A stretch of DNA of 64,000 nt from Chlorogloeopsis fritschii PCC 6912 (lineage in GTDB: Bacteria; Cyanobacteriota; Cyanobacteriia; Cyanobacteriales; Nostocaceae), in the NCBI RefSeq assembly GCF_000317285.1, contig NZ_AJLN01000116.1, positions 496,001 through 560,000 of the forward strand. Reading direction: 5' to 3'. Positions 8,247-17,499 of this stretch are shown in pieces; the stretch's first letter is position 1; each line of letters begins with the position of its first letter. The position numbers were made by a program, and so were the translations under genes. Under the pieces are notes generated by a model. The model ran no database searches, had not been told where the DNA came from, and saw only the letters and a list, made by a program, of their open reading frames with translations.

Positions 8247-9241
8247 AACTTGTAACTTTTGTACCTCGCTTGGAACCTCAAGCTACTGCAACTGTGGGTG
8301 TAGTTTTAGACGGCGACACCGTGGTGAATTTGCAAGCAGGTAGACAAATGATAGCAGGTAGTTCCTCGCCCTTTTTTGTCGATATGCTTGCTTTTCTTGA
8401 TGCAGGAGAAGCAGCGCGAGAAGCAGCCCAGCAGGTGATAGATTTTGTTTGTACCCAACGCCCACCGGAAATTACTTACTCACTTTGTGATGTTCAATTA
8501 CTCTCTCCGGTGCCGCAACCGCGATCGCTTCGTGATTGTTTGGTGTTTGAGAAGCACCTCATCCAAGCAACTCGTAGTGTAATCAGCTGGTACTTGCCAC
8601 CGCTTGCTAAATTAGATACTTGGCTAGAAAAGTTACGCGGGCGATCGCTATTTAGCCCACCAAAATTCTGGTATGACTCCCCAGTTTACTACAAAGGAAA
8701 TCCATTTAGCGTTGTTGGCGCAGATGCCAAAGTACACTGGCCTGCCTATACACAAAAGCTAGACTACGAATTAGAAATTGGTATATTTATCGGCAAAAAA
8801 GGACGAAATATTACCGAGGGAGCAGCACGCAGTTATATTGCTGGTTATACAATTTTCAATGATTTTAGCGCTCGTGACATCCAAATTCAAGAGATGAAAT
8901 GTCGCCTCGGCCCGGCAAAGGGAAAAGATTTTGACACAGGTAATGCGATCGGCCCTTATCTAATTACTCCTGACGAAGTTCCACAGCCATACAACCTGAC
9001 TATGAGTGCTAAAGTTAACGGTGAAAAATGGTCACAAGGCAACAGTAACAGTATGCACTTCACCTTTGAAGAAATTATCGCTTACATCTCAAAAGATGAA
9101 ACCTTGTATCCAGGGGAATTTATTGGTTCTGGCACAGTGGGTAATGGTTGTGGATTGGAATTAAACCGATGGTTGAAGCGAACAGATGTAGTGGAATTAG
9201 AAGTAGAATCTCTAGGTGTATTGCGAAATGTAATTGTTTGA
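8243..9241 (+). CDS. Fumarylacetoacetate hydrolase family protein
   Basis: This 332-residue protein has an N-terminal beta domain (KLVTFVPRLEPQATATVGVV) and a C-terminal FAH catalytic domain. Metal and active-site segments are LDYELEIGIFIGKKG (near 173-187), FNDFSARDIQ (near 207-216) and KGKDFDTGNAIGPYLITPDE (near 228-247). Family members cleave C-C bonds of diketo acids or decarboxylate and hydrolyse catechol-pathway products. The ATGA overlap with the cyclase gene argues for a two-step pathway opening and cleaving an aromatic- or amide-derived compound, but this is inference. Confidence 0.88.
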   Translation: MKLVTFVPRLEPQATATVGVVLDGDTVVNLQAGRQMIAGSSSPFFVDMLAFLDAGEAAREAAQQVIDFVCTQRPPEITYSLCDVQLLSPVPQPRSLRDCLVFEKHLIQATRSVISWYLPPLAKLDTWLEKLRGRSLFSPPKFWYDSPVYYKGNPFSVVGADAKVHWPAYTQKLDYELEIGIFIGKKGRNITEGAARSYIAGYTIFNDFSARDIQIQEMKCRLGPAKGKDFDTGNAIGPYLITPDEVPQPYNLTMSAKVNGEKWSQGNSNSMHFTFEEIIAYISKDETLYPGEFIGSGTVGNGCGLELNRWLKRTDVVELEVESLGVLRNVIV

Positions 9242-9284
9242 GCGCTTATTGTTGTTTGTTATTTTTTAATTGTTCCAACTGCCT

Positions 9285-10571
9285 TTACAACGCTTGTCTT
9301 GGTAGCTGTTTCTTTAAAGTAAAAAAGAATGTACTACCTTGCCCTACCTCTGATTCCACCCACACTTTACCGCCATACATCTCGACAATCTTCTTCACTA
9401 AAGCGAGTCCAATTCCGGTACTATCTAAATCTTTACTGTCAGATAACTTTTGAAACATTTGAAAGATTCGGACAAAATGTTGTTTCTCAATTCCAGGGCC
9501 ATTATCGGTAATACTTATTTTCCATTCATTATTCTCTTCAAGGCAAGCAATAACTATTTTGCCTTGAGGCTTATCCATAAATTTAATAGCATTACCCAAT
9601 AAATTTTGAAAAACTTGTTCTATGCGAGTTTTCTCACAATTGACCACAGGTAATTGGTTAGCTATCTCTATTTGAATATTTTCAAGAGGTTGAAAAAGTT
9701 CAATTACATCTGTAACTATCTCATTTAAATTTACCTGTTTAATTGTTTCTTTGATGCGTCCAACTCTAGAATATTGTAAAATTGCTTCAATTAGATTGTG
9801 TAGTTTTTTCACCCGATGGATCAGTAAATTAATTAATTCTTTACCCTCATCATCTAATTTGTCGGCATAATCAGCTAATAGCCATTCTGACAAAGAATTA
9901 ATTCCCCGTAATGGTGCTTTTAAATCATGGGAAACTACATAAGCAAAATCATTTAATTCTTTATTTGCACTTTCAAGTTCTATCAGTAGCTGTCCCATTT
10001 TTTCTTGAGATTGCTGACGTTGAATTATTTCTTGCTGGAGTTGTTCATTAGCTTTTTCCAGTTCAGCAGTGCGCTGATTTACCAGTTCTTCCAGATGTCC
10101 TTTGTATTGGCGTAACTCATGCTCTACTCGCTTGCGTTCTGTAATTTCCTCTTGTAGAGCTTGATTCGCTACTTCCAACTGTTCGGGGCTAGGAAGTGCA
10201 AGTGCTTGGGGAACTAAAGGTATCAGTGTTAAAGCAGTGTAAAAAGAAATTATAGCTGTGAAAGCTTTAATGCCACCTGACAACCAATAATCAGGATGCC
10301 AAAGCGTCCAAACTTCCATAATGTGAGTTGTACCACAAGAAACAATAAAAGCTCCAAATAAAAGAAAAATACTCTTAAATGGTATATCTTCTCTTTTGCG
10401 GACAAAATACAACAGTGTCAAGGGAATTGAGTAGTAAGAAAGTGTGATCACAGCATCAGATAAAATATGTAGCCCCACTAACTCTGGCTTCCAAAGATAA
10501 CAATGCCCATGAGGAATAAAATTACCTGAAAAGAAAAAGTTGTTAACAAATTCCACCGTCAAATCCCCCAT
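9285..10571 (-). CDS. Histidine kinase with ethylene-receptor-type membrane domain
   Basis: This 428-residue protein has three parts: an N-terminal membrane domain of three helices (about 32-58, 66-86, 98-122), a long coiled coil (130-205), then HisKA and HATPase domains. The H-box is FAYVVSHDLKAPLRG with phospho-acceptor His215; ATP-site motifs are NLLGNAIKF, DNGPGIE and STGIGLALVKKIVE. The membrane domain carries Asp39, Tyr46, Ile49, Pro50, Cys79 and His83, the same spacing as Arabidopsis ETR1 D25, Y32, I35, P36, C65 and H69, where C65/H69 bind Cu(I). There is no GAF domain and no receiver domain. No response regulator is adjacent, so the partner is encoded elsewhere. Kinase call is certain; ethylene binding is inferred from residues. 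Confidence 0.92.
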   Translation of the reverse strand: MGDLTVEFVNNFFFSGNFIPHGHCYLWKPELVGLHILSDAVITLSYYSIPLTLLYFVRKREDIPFKSIFLLFGAFIVSCGTTHIMEVWTLWHPDYWLSGGIKAFTAIISFYTALTLIPLVPQALALPSPEQLEVANQALQEEITERKRVEHELRQYKGHLEELVNQRTAELEKANEQLQQEIIQRQQSQEKMGQLLIELESANKELNDFAYVVSHDLKAPLRGINSLSEWLLADYADKLDDEGKELINLLIHRVKKLHNLIEAILQYSRVGRIKETIKQVNLNEIVTDVIELFQPLENIQIEIANQLPVVNCEKTRIEQVFQNLLGNAIKFMDKPQGKIVIACLEENNEWKISITDNGPGIEKQHFVRIFQMFQKLSDSKDLDSTGIGLALVKKIVEMYGGKVWVESEVGQGSTFFFTLKKQLPRQAL

Positions 10572-11136
10572 GCATAGGATATTGTAAATATATAAAAAGT
10601 TTATATAAGAAAGAAAATTATGAGCATTTAGAGGTTAAATTATCGCTTTGCTAATCATTTATTTCAAATTCTTACTTAAGAGATTAAATAAGTTTGAAAA
10701 CAAGCGATCGCCAATTACTTACAGAATCCATTTCTAAATCTTCTGACTCTTAAGTACTATTCTCTGATTACTTGTTCATAAATATTATGTATTGCTTCCA
10801 AAAACAAAAACAATACAGTTAAAAGCGGCTGATTGATGTACCCCAACCAAATTTTGTAGAATTTATTTTCTCATGTACTCGACTACGAACCCCAAAAATT
10901 TTAGGGAAATCTTAAAATACGTATTACAATACTTACATTTAGTAGTATAGCGAAAATCAAAAAATCCATTGTCTTGTTGGTGTAGAGATTACCGTTGCAA
11001 TCTGTTCACAAATCCATAAAATCTTTCTTGAGCTAGTTTCGTTAGGATAGTGTAGCCTAAGCAATAGCTACTTTAATATTTAAACGCCAAGCGATATATG
11101 CGGCTGGTGCCTTAGTCTTACGTAAACCTTGAATCC
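10572..11136. other. Non-coding gap between divergent kinase and pcrA
   Basis: This 565-base AT-rich stretch has no convincing gene. It must contain the promoters of both divergent genes. One GCGATCGC site lies near 10704. I see no conserved RNA or strong hairpin. Confidence 0.6.
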
Positions 11137-13479
11137 ATGACAGCAACCATTGACTTTCTTAGTCACCTCAACCCCAGTCAACGCCGCGCCGTTGAACATT
11201 TTTGCGGCCCTTTATTAGTTGTTGCTGGTGCAGGTTCCGGCAAAACACGAGCACTGACTTATCGCATTGCTAACCTGATTTTGGAACATCGTGTCGATCC
11301 CGAAAATATCCTAGCGGTTACCTTTACCAACAAAGCCGCACGGGAGATGAAAGAACGTATTCAAAAGTTATTTGCCGAACGGTTGGCGATCGCAGAATTT
11401 GGTGAGCGTTTTGAGTTATTGCCAGAATACGATCAAGTCCAACTCAAGTCGCGAGTTTGGCGCACTTATATTAAAGACTTGTGGTGCGGTACTTTCCACA
11501 GTTTATTTTCTCGCATACTCCGCTTTGATATTGAAAAATATCAAGACGAAAAAGGGCGCAGGTGGAATCGTAACTTTTCGATATTTGATGAATCAGACGC
11601 CCAGTCTCTTGTCAAAGAAATTGTTACTAAGCAACTAAACCTAGACGAAAAAAAATTTGAACCTCGTTCTGTACGCTACACAATTAGTAACGCCAAAAAC
11701 CAAGGCTTATCGCCCCAAGAGTTTGCCAAAGAGCAACCAAACTATCGCGGACGGGTAATTTCAGAAGTTTATAGTTACTATCAAGATAGACTGGCAGAAA
11801 ATAATGCCCTTGATTTTGATGATTTGATTCTCATGCCTGTGAGATTATTTCAGCAAAATGAGCAGGTATTGGGTTACTGGCATAGCAAGTTTCGCCATAT
11901 TTTAGTAGATGAATATCAAGATACTAATCGCACCCAGTACGAATTGATTAGCCTGTTGGTAACACATGGTGAAACTAAAAGAAGTAATTGGGAATGGCGC
12001 GATCGCTCAGTTTTTGTTGTCGGTGATGCCGACCAATCAATATATTCTTTTAGAATGGCTGACTTTACCATCTTGCTTGACTTTCAGCAAGACTTCGGAG
12101 ATGGTTTGCCAGATGAAGATACCCGGACGATGGTAAAATTAGAAGAAAACTATCGCTCCTGTGAAAATATTCTCCAAGCAGCTAACCAACTAATAGAAAA
12201 TAATACCCAACGGATTGATAAAATTCTCAGAGCTACACGTGGTGCTGGCGAGCAAATTTTTTCTCACAAAGCAGATGACGAAATGGCAGAAGCCGAATTT
12301 GTCATCAACCAAATTCGCACTTTAGAACGGCAAAATCCAGAATTAGATTGGGGTAGTTTTGCCATTCTTTATCGCACCAATGCTCAATCTCGCCCGTTTG
12401 AAGATATTTTGGTACGCTTGGGAATTCCCTACACAGTTGTAGGAGGCTTGAAGTTTTATGATCGTAAAGAAATTAAAGATGTACTGGCTTATTTAAGAGC
12501 TATAGCTAACCCAGCCGATACAGTTAGTTTGTTGCGAGTCATCAATACTCCTCGTCGCGGTATTGGTAAAGCCACCATCGACAATCTAGTCGGCGCTGCT
12601 CAGGAATTAGGTACAACTTTGTGGGAAATATTAAGCGATGAGACATCAGTTAATACCTTAGCTGGGCGTTCTGCTAGATCTGTAAATAACTTTGCTCAGA
12701 TGATTAGCCGCTGGCAAGAACAAGTAGAAACACTCCCAGTTTCCGAACTTCTACAAGGAGTACTAGAAGACTCTGGTTACGTGCAAGACTTACTCAACCA
12801 GGGAACGGATGAAGCCGAAGACAGGGTACAAAACGTCCAGGAATTGTTTAACGCGGTGCTGCAATTTCAAGAAGAAAACGAAGAAGTCACCCTGCAAGCC
12901 TTCCTTGCCAGTACCGCTCTCAGTTCAGATTTGGATAACTTAAAAGAAGGACAAACAGCCGTTTCATTAATGACTTTACACGCTTCTAAAGGGCTGGAAT
13001 TTCCTGTGGTGTTTTTGGTGGGGTTAGAACAGGGACTATTTCCCAACTACCGTTCTATGAACGATCCCAACGCCTTAGAAGAAGAACGTCGCTTGTGTTA
13101 CGTGGGTATTACTCGCGCTCAAGAAAGATTGTTTATTTCCCATGCTCGTGAACGCCGCTTGTATGGAAATCGAGAACCCGCCATGCGATCGCAATTTCTG
13201 GATGAGTTACCCGAAGAATTATTAGCTACTCATCATTTGGGTAGAATTCCCTATACAAAAGGAGTTGGTAGCAGTACCTCGCAGCGTACAACCGTTGGCA
13301 AGCAAAGCTTTGGAGAAAATTGGCAAGTAGGCGATCGGGTTCTTCACAAAAAATTTGGTGAAGGCGAAGTAACGCACATTTTTGGTTCAGGAAGGAAAAT
13401 CTCTTTGGCAATTAAATTTGATAGTTTAGGGCAAAAAATTATCGATCCTATAGTTGCCCAGTTGCAAAGAGTTGAGTGA
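11137..13479 (+). CDS. pcrA: ATP-dependent DNA helicase PcrA/UvrD
   Basis: This 780-residue superfamily 1A helicase has the motifs in order: Q motif LNPSQRRAVEH (11-21), Walker A VAGAGSGKTRALTYRI (near 29-44), motif Ia VTFTNKAAREM, Walker B ILVDEYQDTN (near 258-267), motif III GDADQSIYSFRMAD, motif V LMTLHASKGLEF and motif VI CYVGITRAQERL. It ends in the PcrA-type SH3-like domain (WQVGDRVLHKKFGEGEV), thought to touch RNA polymerase or partner proteins. It acts in nucleotide-excision repair and removal of RecA or stalled polymerase. Length fits PcrA. The downstream methyltransferase begins within about 30 bases of the stop. Confidence 0.97.
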   Translation: MTATIDFLSHLNPSQRRAVEHFCGPLLVVAGAGSGKTRALTYRIANLILEHRVDPENILAVTFTNKAAREMKERIQKLFAERLAIAEFGERFELLPEYDQVQLKSRVWRTYIKDLWCGTFHSLFSRILRFDIEKYQDEKGRRWNRNFSIFDESDAQSLVKEIVTKQLNLDEKKFEPRSVRYTISNAKNQGLSPQEFAKEQPNYRGRVISEVYSYYQDRLAENNALDFDDLILMPVRLFQQNEQVLGYWHSKFRHILVDEYQDTNRTQYELISLLVTHGETKRSNWEWRDRSVFVVGDADQSIYSFRMADFTILLDFQQDFGDGLPDEDTRTMVKLEENYRSCENILQAANQLIENNTQRIDKILRATRGAGEQIFSHKADDEMAEAEFVINQIRTLERQNPELDWGSFAILYRTNAQSRPFEDILVRLGIPYTVVGGLKFYDRKEIKDVLAYLRAIANPADTVSLLRVINTPRRGIGKATIDNLVGAAQELGTTLWEILSDETSVNTLAGRSARSVNNFAQMISRWQEQVETLPVSELLQGVLEDSGYVQDLLNQGTDEAEDRVQNVQELFNAVLQFQEENEEVTLQAFLASTALSSDLDNLKEGQTAVSLMTLHASKGLEFPVVFLVGLEQGLFPNYRSMNDPNALEEERRLCYVGITRAQERLFISHARERRLYGNREPAMRSQFLDELPEELLATHHLGRIPYTKGVGSSTSQRTTVGKQSFGENWQVGDRVLHKKFGEGEVTHIFGSGRKISLAIKFDSLGQKIIDPIVAQLQRVE

Positions 13480-13508
13480 TAAGCGATCGCAATCAAGCAG
13501 CGATTAAC

Positions 13509-14246
13509 ATGGAGAAAACAGGCTCAAACTTTTTTGACGATGAGGCGGTTTTTGCAACCTATATGCAACATCGTCAAAGTTCAGATCCACCCAACGAGAC
13601 GCTTGAAAAGCCAGTACTGATGGATCTGATTGGACTCATTACTAATAAACGTATCCTTGATCTTGGTTGTGGGGATGCGGCAATTGGGTGCGAATTGCTC
13701 CAACAGGGCGCGACAAGCTATCTTGGCATCGAAGGCTCGCACAAAATGGCTGCTGTTGCCCGCCAAACACTTGCTGACACATCCGGACAAATCATTCAGC
13801 AGAGTATTGAGGATTGGATGTATCCACACGCAGCGTTTGACTTAGTTATCGCACGACTCTCCCTACATTATGTCGCCAACCTCGCGCCAATTTTTATCAA
13901 AGTCTTTGATGCACTCGCCCCATCGGGAAGGTTTATTTTTTCCGTCGAACATCCCGTGATTACGTCGTGCGATCGCGGTTGGAAATCTGGCACGCCTCGC
14001 CAAGATTGGATTGTAGATAACTATTTCACGACTGGATTGCGAGTCACGAATTGGCTTGGTGGAACAGTGCAAAAATATCACCGCACTGTCGAAGACTATT
14101 TTCATCTTCTCCAACAAGCTGGATTTATGATTGCAGATCTGCGTGAGGCACATCCGCAACGCGAACACTTTCACGACGTGCAAACTTATGAGCGGCGAAA
14201 GCGTATTCCGCTATTTTTGATTCTCACAGCACACAAGCCTGGATAG
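13509..14246 (+). CDS. Class I SAM-dependent methyltransferase
   Basis: This protein of 245 residues starts at the ATG opening MEKTGSNFFDDEAVFATYM; an in-frame GTG at 13476 overlapping the pcrA stop is possible but adds 11 residues unlike the family. Motif I is ILDLGCGDAAIGCEL (near 49-63), followed by YLGIEGSHKMAAVARQTL and FDLVIARLSLHYV (motif IV region). The tail (YHRTVEDYFHLLQQAGF) is typical of methyltransferases on small molecules. The substrate is unknown. Its GC content is a little higher than the neighbours'. The short gap suggests readthrough from pcrA, not a functional link. Confidence 0.88.
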   Translation: MEKTGSNFFDDEAVFATYMQHRQSSDPPNETLEKPVLMDLIGLITNKRILDLGCGDAAIGCELLQQGATSYLGIEGSHKMAAVARQTLADTSGQIIQQSIEDWMYPHAAFDLVIARLSLHYVANLAPIFIKVFDALAPSGRFIFSVEHPVITSCDRGWKSGTPRQDWIVDNYFTTGLRVTNWLGGTVQKYHRTVEDYFHLLQQAGFMIADLREAHPQREHFHDVQTYERRKRIPLFLILTAHKPG

Positions 14247-14300
14247 TGTCAGCGTGCGTTTTCCCTCTTTCCCAGGCTGGCAGCCCAAGAAAGAATTGAT

Positions 14301-14334
14301 TGAGGCTTTGCCTCATGAAGAGGCAGAGCTTCTC
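14301..14334. terminator. Hairpins between convergent genes
   Basis: TGAGGCTTTGCCTCA (14301-14315) is a 6-bp perfect stem, followed by a related GAGGCAGAGCTTCTC segment. They lie between the stops of the convergent methyltransferase and glcF genes and could end both transcripts; a TTTTGA tract follows on the plus strand. Confidence 0.45.
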
Positions 14335-14361
14335 AGTTTTGATCACCATACAGAGATGAGA

Positions 14362-15717
14362 TTAAATTTTCAACTTCTCTCCTCGAATCGAATAATCCAA
14401 TAACTCCATCGGATGTGCGATCGCTACTTCCTTACCTTGCAACTTTAAATGCTTGCTAATCTGCAACGTGCAACCCGGATTAGGTGAAGCAATCAAATCA
14501 GCACCAGTATTTAATAAATTCCGGACTTTTTGCCTGCCCAACTCTTCCGCTACTTCCGGTTGCAGCATATTATATACTCCCGCACTGCCACAACAGATCG
14601 CAGCATCTAAAGGTTCTTTCAATTTCACCCCTGGAATTTGCTGTAACAACTGCCGTGGCTGCACGCTAATCTTTTGTCCGTGCAATAGATGACACGCATC
14701 TTGATAAACCAAATTTAAATCTTTTTCACGCAATGGTGAAAGTTTTGCAGTTAGCCCAACTGTTGCTAAAAACTCTTGTGCATCTCGAACTTTAGCAGCA
14801 AATTCCTTCGCTTTTTCCCGATATTCTGGATCGTCTTCTAAAATGTGACCGTATTCTTTTAAAGTATGACCGCAACCAGCAGCATTGATAATCACAAAAT
14901 CTACACCAGTATTCTCAAAACTATCAATCATCTGGCGAGCTAAAGCTTTAGCTTGTTCAGTTTGCCCTTGGTGTTCAGGAAGCGCCGCACAACAACCTTG
15001 AGATTTAGGAATTATCACCTCACAACCATTTGCAGTTAAAACCCTAACCGTTGCTTCATTCACAGATGAGAAAAATAAACGCTGCACGCATCCCAAAATT
15101 ACTCCAACTCGATAGCGTTTTTCTCCTTTTGCAGGAATCACAGCCGCTAAATTACTCTGAAAAGACTTCAAAGTAATTTCCGGTAAAATCGATTCCATCG
15201 CCGCCAACCGAGGAGAAATTTTCTTGAGTAAACCAGTATCGCGAAATAATTTAGAAAAACCTAACTTCTGATAAACAAATAATGGCAACAATAATATTCT
15301 TAAAATATCTGGTCTAGGAAACAAAGAAAATATCACCTGCCGCAATAACTTATCAGAAAAACTGCGAGAATAATTACGTTCAACTTGGTGGCGAGTAGCA
15401 GAAATTAACTTATCGTATTGCACGCCAGAAGGACAAGTCGTCACACAAGCAAGACAACCCAAACAAGAATCAAAATGTTCAACACTTGCCGTATTCAGTG
15501 CAATTTCACCTTCATTAATCGCATCCATTAAATAGATACGTCCTCTGGGAGAATCCATCTCCTTGCCAATTACCCGATAACTAGGACAAGTCGAAAGACA
15601 AAACCCACAATGCACACAACTATCAATCAACTTTGGATCGGGCGGATGATTAGCATCAAACCCCTTCAAATTCTTCAAACTAGCTATATTCTGAACAGAA
15701 TCATCCGAAACTTGCAT
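14362..15717 (-). CDS. glcF: Glycolate oxidase iron-sulfur subunit
   Basis: This 451-residue protein has two 4Fe-4S cluster motifs near the N-terminus: CVHCGFCLSTCPSYRV (34-49) and CLGCLACVTTCPSGVQYD (about 85-102). Two CCG-type cysteine-rich domains follow (QGCCAALPEHQGQ near 240, AICCGSAGVYN near 375), as in heterodisulfide reductase and GlcF. With GlcE and a GlcD it forms the glycolate dehydrogenase that oxidises photorespiratory glycolate to glyoxylate at the membrane. It lies directly downstream of glcE on the same strand, 58 bases apart. No glcD is in the window; cyanobacteria often place it elsewhere. Confidence 0.93.
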   Translation of the reverse strand: MQVSDDSVQNIASLKNLKGFDANHPPDPKLIDSCVHCGFCLSTCPSYRVIGKEMDSPRGRIYLMDAINEGEIALNTASVEHFDSCLGCLACVTTCPSGVQYDKLISATRHQVERNYSRSFSDKLLRQVIFSLFPRPDILRILLLPLFVYQKLGFSKLFRDTGLLKKISPRLAAMESILPEITLKSFQSNLAAVIPAKGEKRYRVGVILGCVQRLFFSSVNEATVRVLTANGCEVIIPKSQGCCAALPEHQGQTEQAKALARQMIDSFENTGVDFVIINAAGCGHTLKEYGHILEDDPEYREKAKEFAAKVRDAQEFLATVGLTAKLSPLREKDLNLVYQDACHLLHGQKISVQPRQLLQQIPGVKLKEPLDAAICCGSAGVYNMLQPEVAEELGRQKVRNLLNTGADLIASPNPGCTLQISKHLKLQGKEVAIAHPMELLDYSIRGEKLKI

Positions 15718-15775
15718 ATTTTCCCCTCTCCCCTCTTCTTACTCTGCGTTCCCTGCGCCTGGTGTGGTTTATTTT

Positions 15776-17098
15776 CTAAATCCCACCCACAAAACGACCA
15801 GAACTTAAAATATTTTTACTGTCAAACTGCGCTTTTAATCGCTTCATTATCTCCAAAGCATTGCCAGTGTAACCCCACACATCTAACCTTTGTTTAACCG
15901 TCACTGGCGCTTCCAAAACAGTCAGAAATCCCTTATTTGCCTCAAGGAGCGATCGCATCTGCAAAACTTGCTCAACCCCCACCTCACTTTCAAACCGCAA
16001 CACCCCCAAACCGCTAGCGATATGAATTACACCCTTTTCCGCCTGAGTTAAAACTTTCAGTGCAGCCGTGGGTAATACTCCTATTTTGCAAGTTATTACC
16101 GACTCATTGCCATGAGAATGCATTGATTCTCGTAATCTTTGCCATAACTCAACCTCGTCTGTTGCCGAATAAACACTTCCTTGTAAACCCAACTGTTGCC
16201 CTACTTCTAAAAGTCGGTTTGACTGTTCCCTCACGCTTTCAGCTATACTTTGGAAGCGTGCAATTAATCCCAATTTTTTACCTAACCCCAAGCTAGATAC
16301 TAGTTGATGAGAGAGTAAATCCGCCTGAGTCGGTGTCAGCGCCGAACCACGCAAAGTCGCAGCCGCTTGGGAGACATTCTCTGCCGTGCCAGTCAGTACT
16401 ACAGTTCCGGATATTTGCGGTAATGGATAAACGCGAAAAGTGGCTTGAGTAATAACTCCTAAGGTGCCGTAAGAACCTGTAAACAACTTCATTAAGTCAT
16501 AACCGGCAACATTTTTTACCACTCGCCCTCCAGCTTTAGCGATTTCTCCATCGGCACGTACAAAGCTGATACCCAACATTTGATCGCGAACACTGCCATA
16601 ACGCTGCCTGAGAGAACCTGTATCAGCTGTCGCAACAATACCACCGATGGTTGCTGATTCTGGTGCTACTGGATCGAGAGCGAGAAATTGATTAGCTTTA
16701 GCCAAAATAGATTGAAGTTCAGAGAACTTCATTCCTGCTTCGACTGTAACCGTCAGATCGCCGACAGCATGATTGATTAACTGATTGAGACGCTCTGTAC
16801 TAACAACAAAATCAACTTCCTTTATTAACCCTCCCCAACTGAGTTTACTGGCACTGCCACAAGCAACAACACGCCAATTATGATGGTGGGCTTGAGCGAT
16901 CGCACGAGCAAGTTGTTCTGTAGATTGGGGATAAACGATACAAAAAGGTGGGTTTTCAGAAGATATTGCTTGTAAAAAAGGTTTTTGCCCAGTAGGTGTT
17001 AAATTTTCCCAAAGATAGACAGCATCTTCGCCCACAATAGATGCAAGTTCAGAAGCACACATATGCGGCGGCAGCTGTTTGCTAGACATTGCTTTCAT
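15776..17098 (-). CDS. glcE: Glycolate oxidase FAD-binding subunit
   Basis: This 440-residue FAD-dependent protein has a PCMH-type domain: YPQSTEQLARAIAQAHHHNWRVVACGSASKLSWGG (near 57-91), the FAD loop PVAPESATIGGIVATADTGSLRQRYGSVRDQMLGI (near 142-176) and GRVVKNVAGYDLMKLFTGSYGTLGVIT (near 187-213). A C-terminal ferredoxin-like cap ends at FDSKNILSSGRFVGGI. The pairing with glcF identifies it as GlcE, not GlcD. Start is either residue 1 (MKAMSSKQLPP) or the ATG three codons in. It is the first gene of the minus-strand glcE-glcF pair in photorespiration. Confidence 0.92.
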   Translation of the reverse strand: MKAMSSKQLPPHMCASELASIVGEDAVYLWENLTPTGQKPFLQAISSENPPFCIVYPQSTEQLARAIAQAHHHNWRVVACGSASKLSWGGLIKEVDFVVSTERLNQLINHAVGDLTVTVEAGMKFSELQSILAKANQFLALDPVAPESATIGGIVATADTGSLRQRYGSVRDQMLGISFVRADGEIAKAGGRVVKNVAGYDLMKLFTGSYGTLGVITQATFRVYPLPQISGTVVLTGTAENVSQAAATLRGSALTPTQADLLSHQLVSSLGLGKKLGLIARFQSIAESVREQSNRLLEVGQQLGLQGSVYSATDEVELWQRLRESMHSHGNESVITCKIGVLPTAALKVLTQAEKGVIHIASGLGVLRFESEVGVEQVLQMRSLLEANKGFLTVLEAPVTVKQRLDVWGYTGNALEIMKRLKAQFDSKNILSSGRFVGGI

Positions 17099-17499
17099 TA
17101 CATTATTATGTTTTACTCCTTACATATAATGTACTGGTGAACTTGACTGAAAAAGTGCGATCGCTCTAAAAGGAAAACCCTCTTCCCTACCCTAAGCGCC
17201 CTTGTCGTTACCCCACATCTTTTAATCTCTCGCTTCGTTGCCATCCCGCCAGAGAATCAATTCTCTGGCTAATAGCTAAAGTCTACTAGAAGTAGACTCT
17301 CTACATATTTCAGTCCTAGAAGTGGACTTAGGCTATTAGCCCAGTAGATGCCCAAACGCTACTGCAAACTAATTATGATTATTAACACCGAACGGGCGGG
17401 TTTTATTCCTAATCTCTCCAAATCACGAAATATCTCAATAAACCCGCCCCTACTAACCACTAATTTTACAGACGCGATTAATCGCGTCTGTACTATCCC
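17099..17499. other. Non-coding gap built of palindromic repeats
   Basis: This 401-base gap has no convincing gene. It contains CCAGAGAATCAATTCTCTGG (about 17250-17269), a composite AATAGCTAAAGTC...GACTTAGGCTATTAGCC block (about 17272-17342) resembling one at 21050-21200, and the 26-bp palindrome at 17467-17492. The promoter of glcE must lie at its left end. Confidence 0.7.
17467..17492. repeat. 26-bp palindrome related to the GACGCG repeat
   Basis: Halves TACAGACGCGATT and AATCGCGTCTGTA are exact reverse complements. The core GACGCG...CGCGTC is shared with the 28-bp repeat at 7321, 36193 and 36807. It lies just after the stop of the minus-strand NDH-2 gene and might act as a terminator stem. 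Confidence 0.85.
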
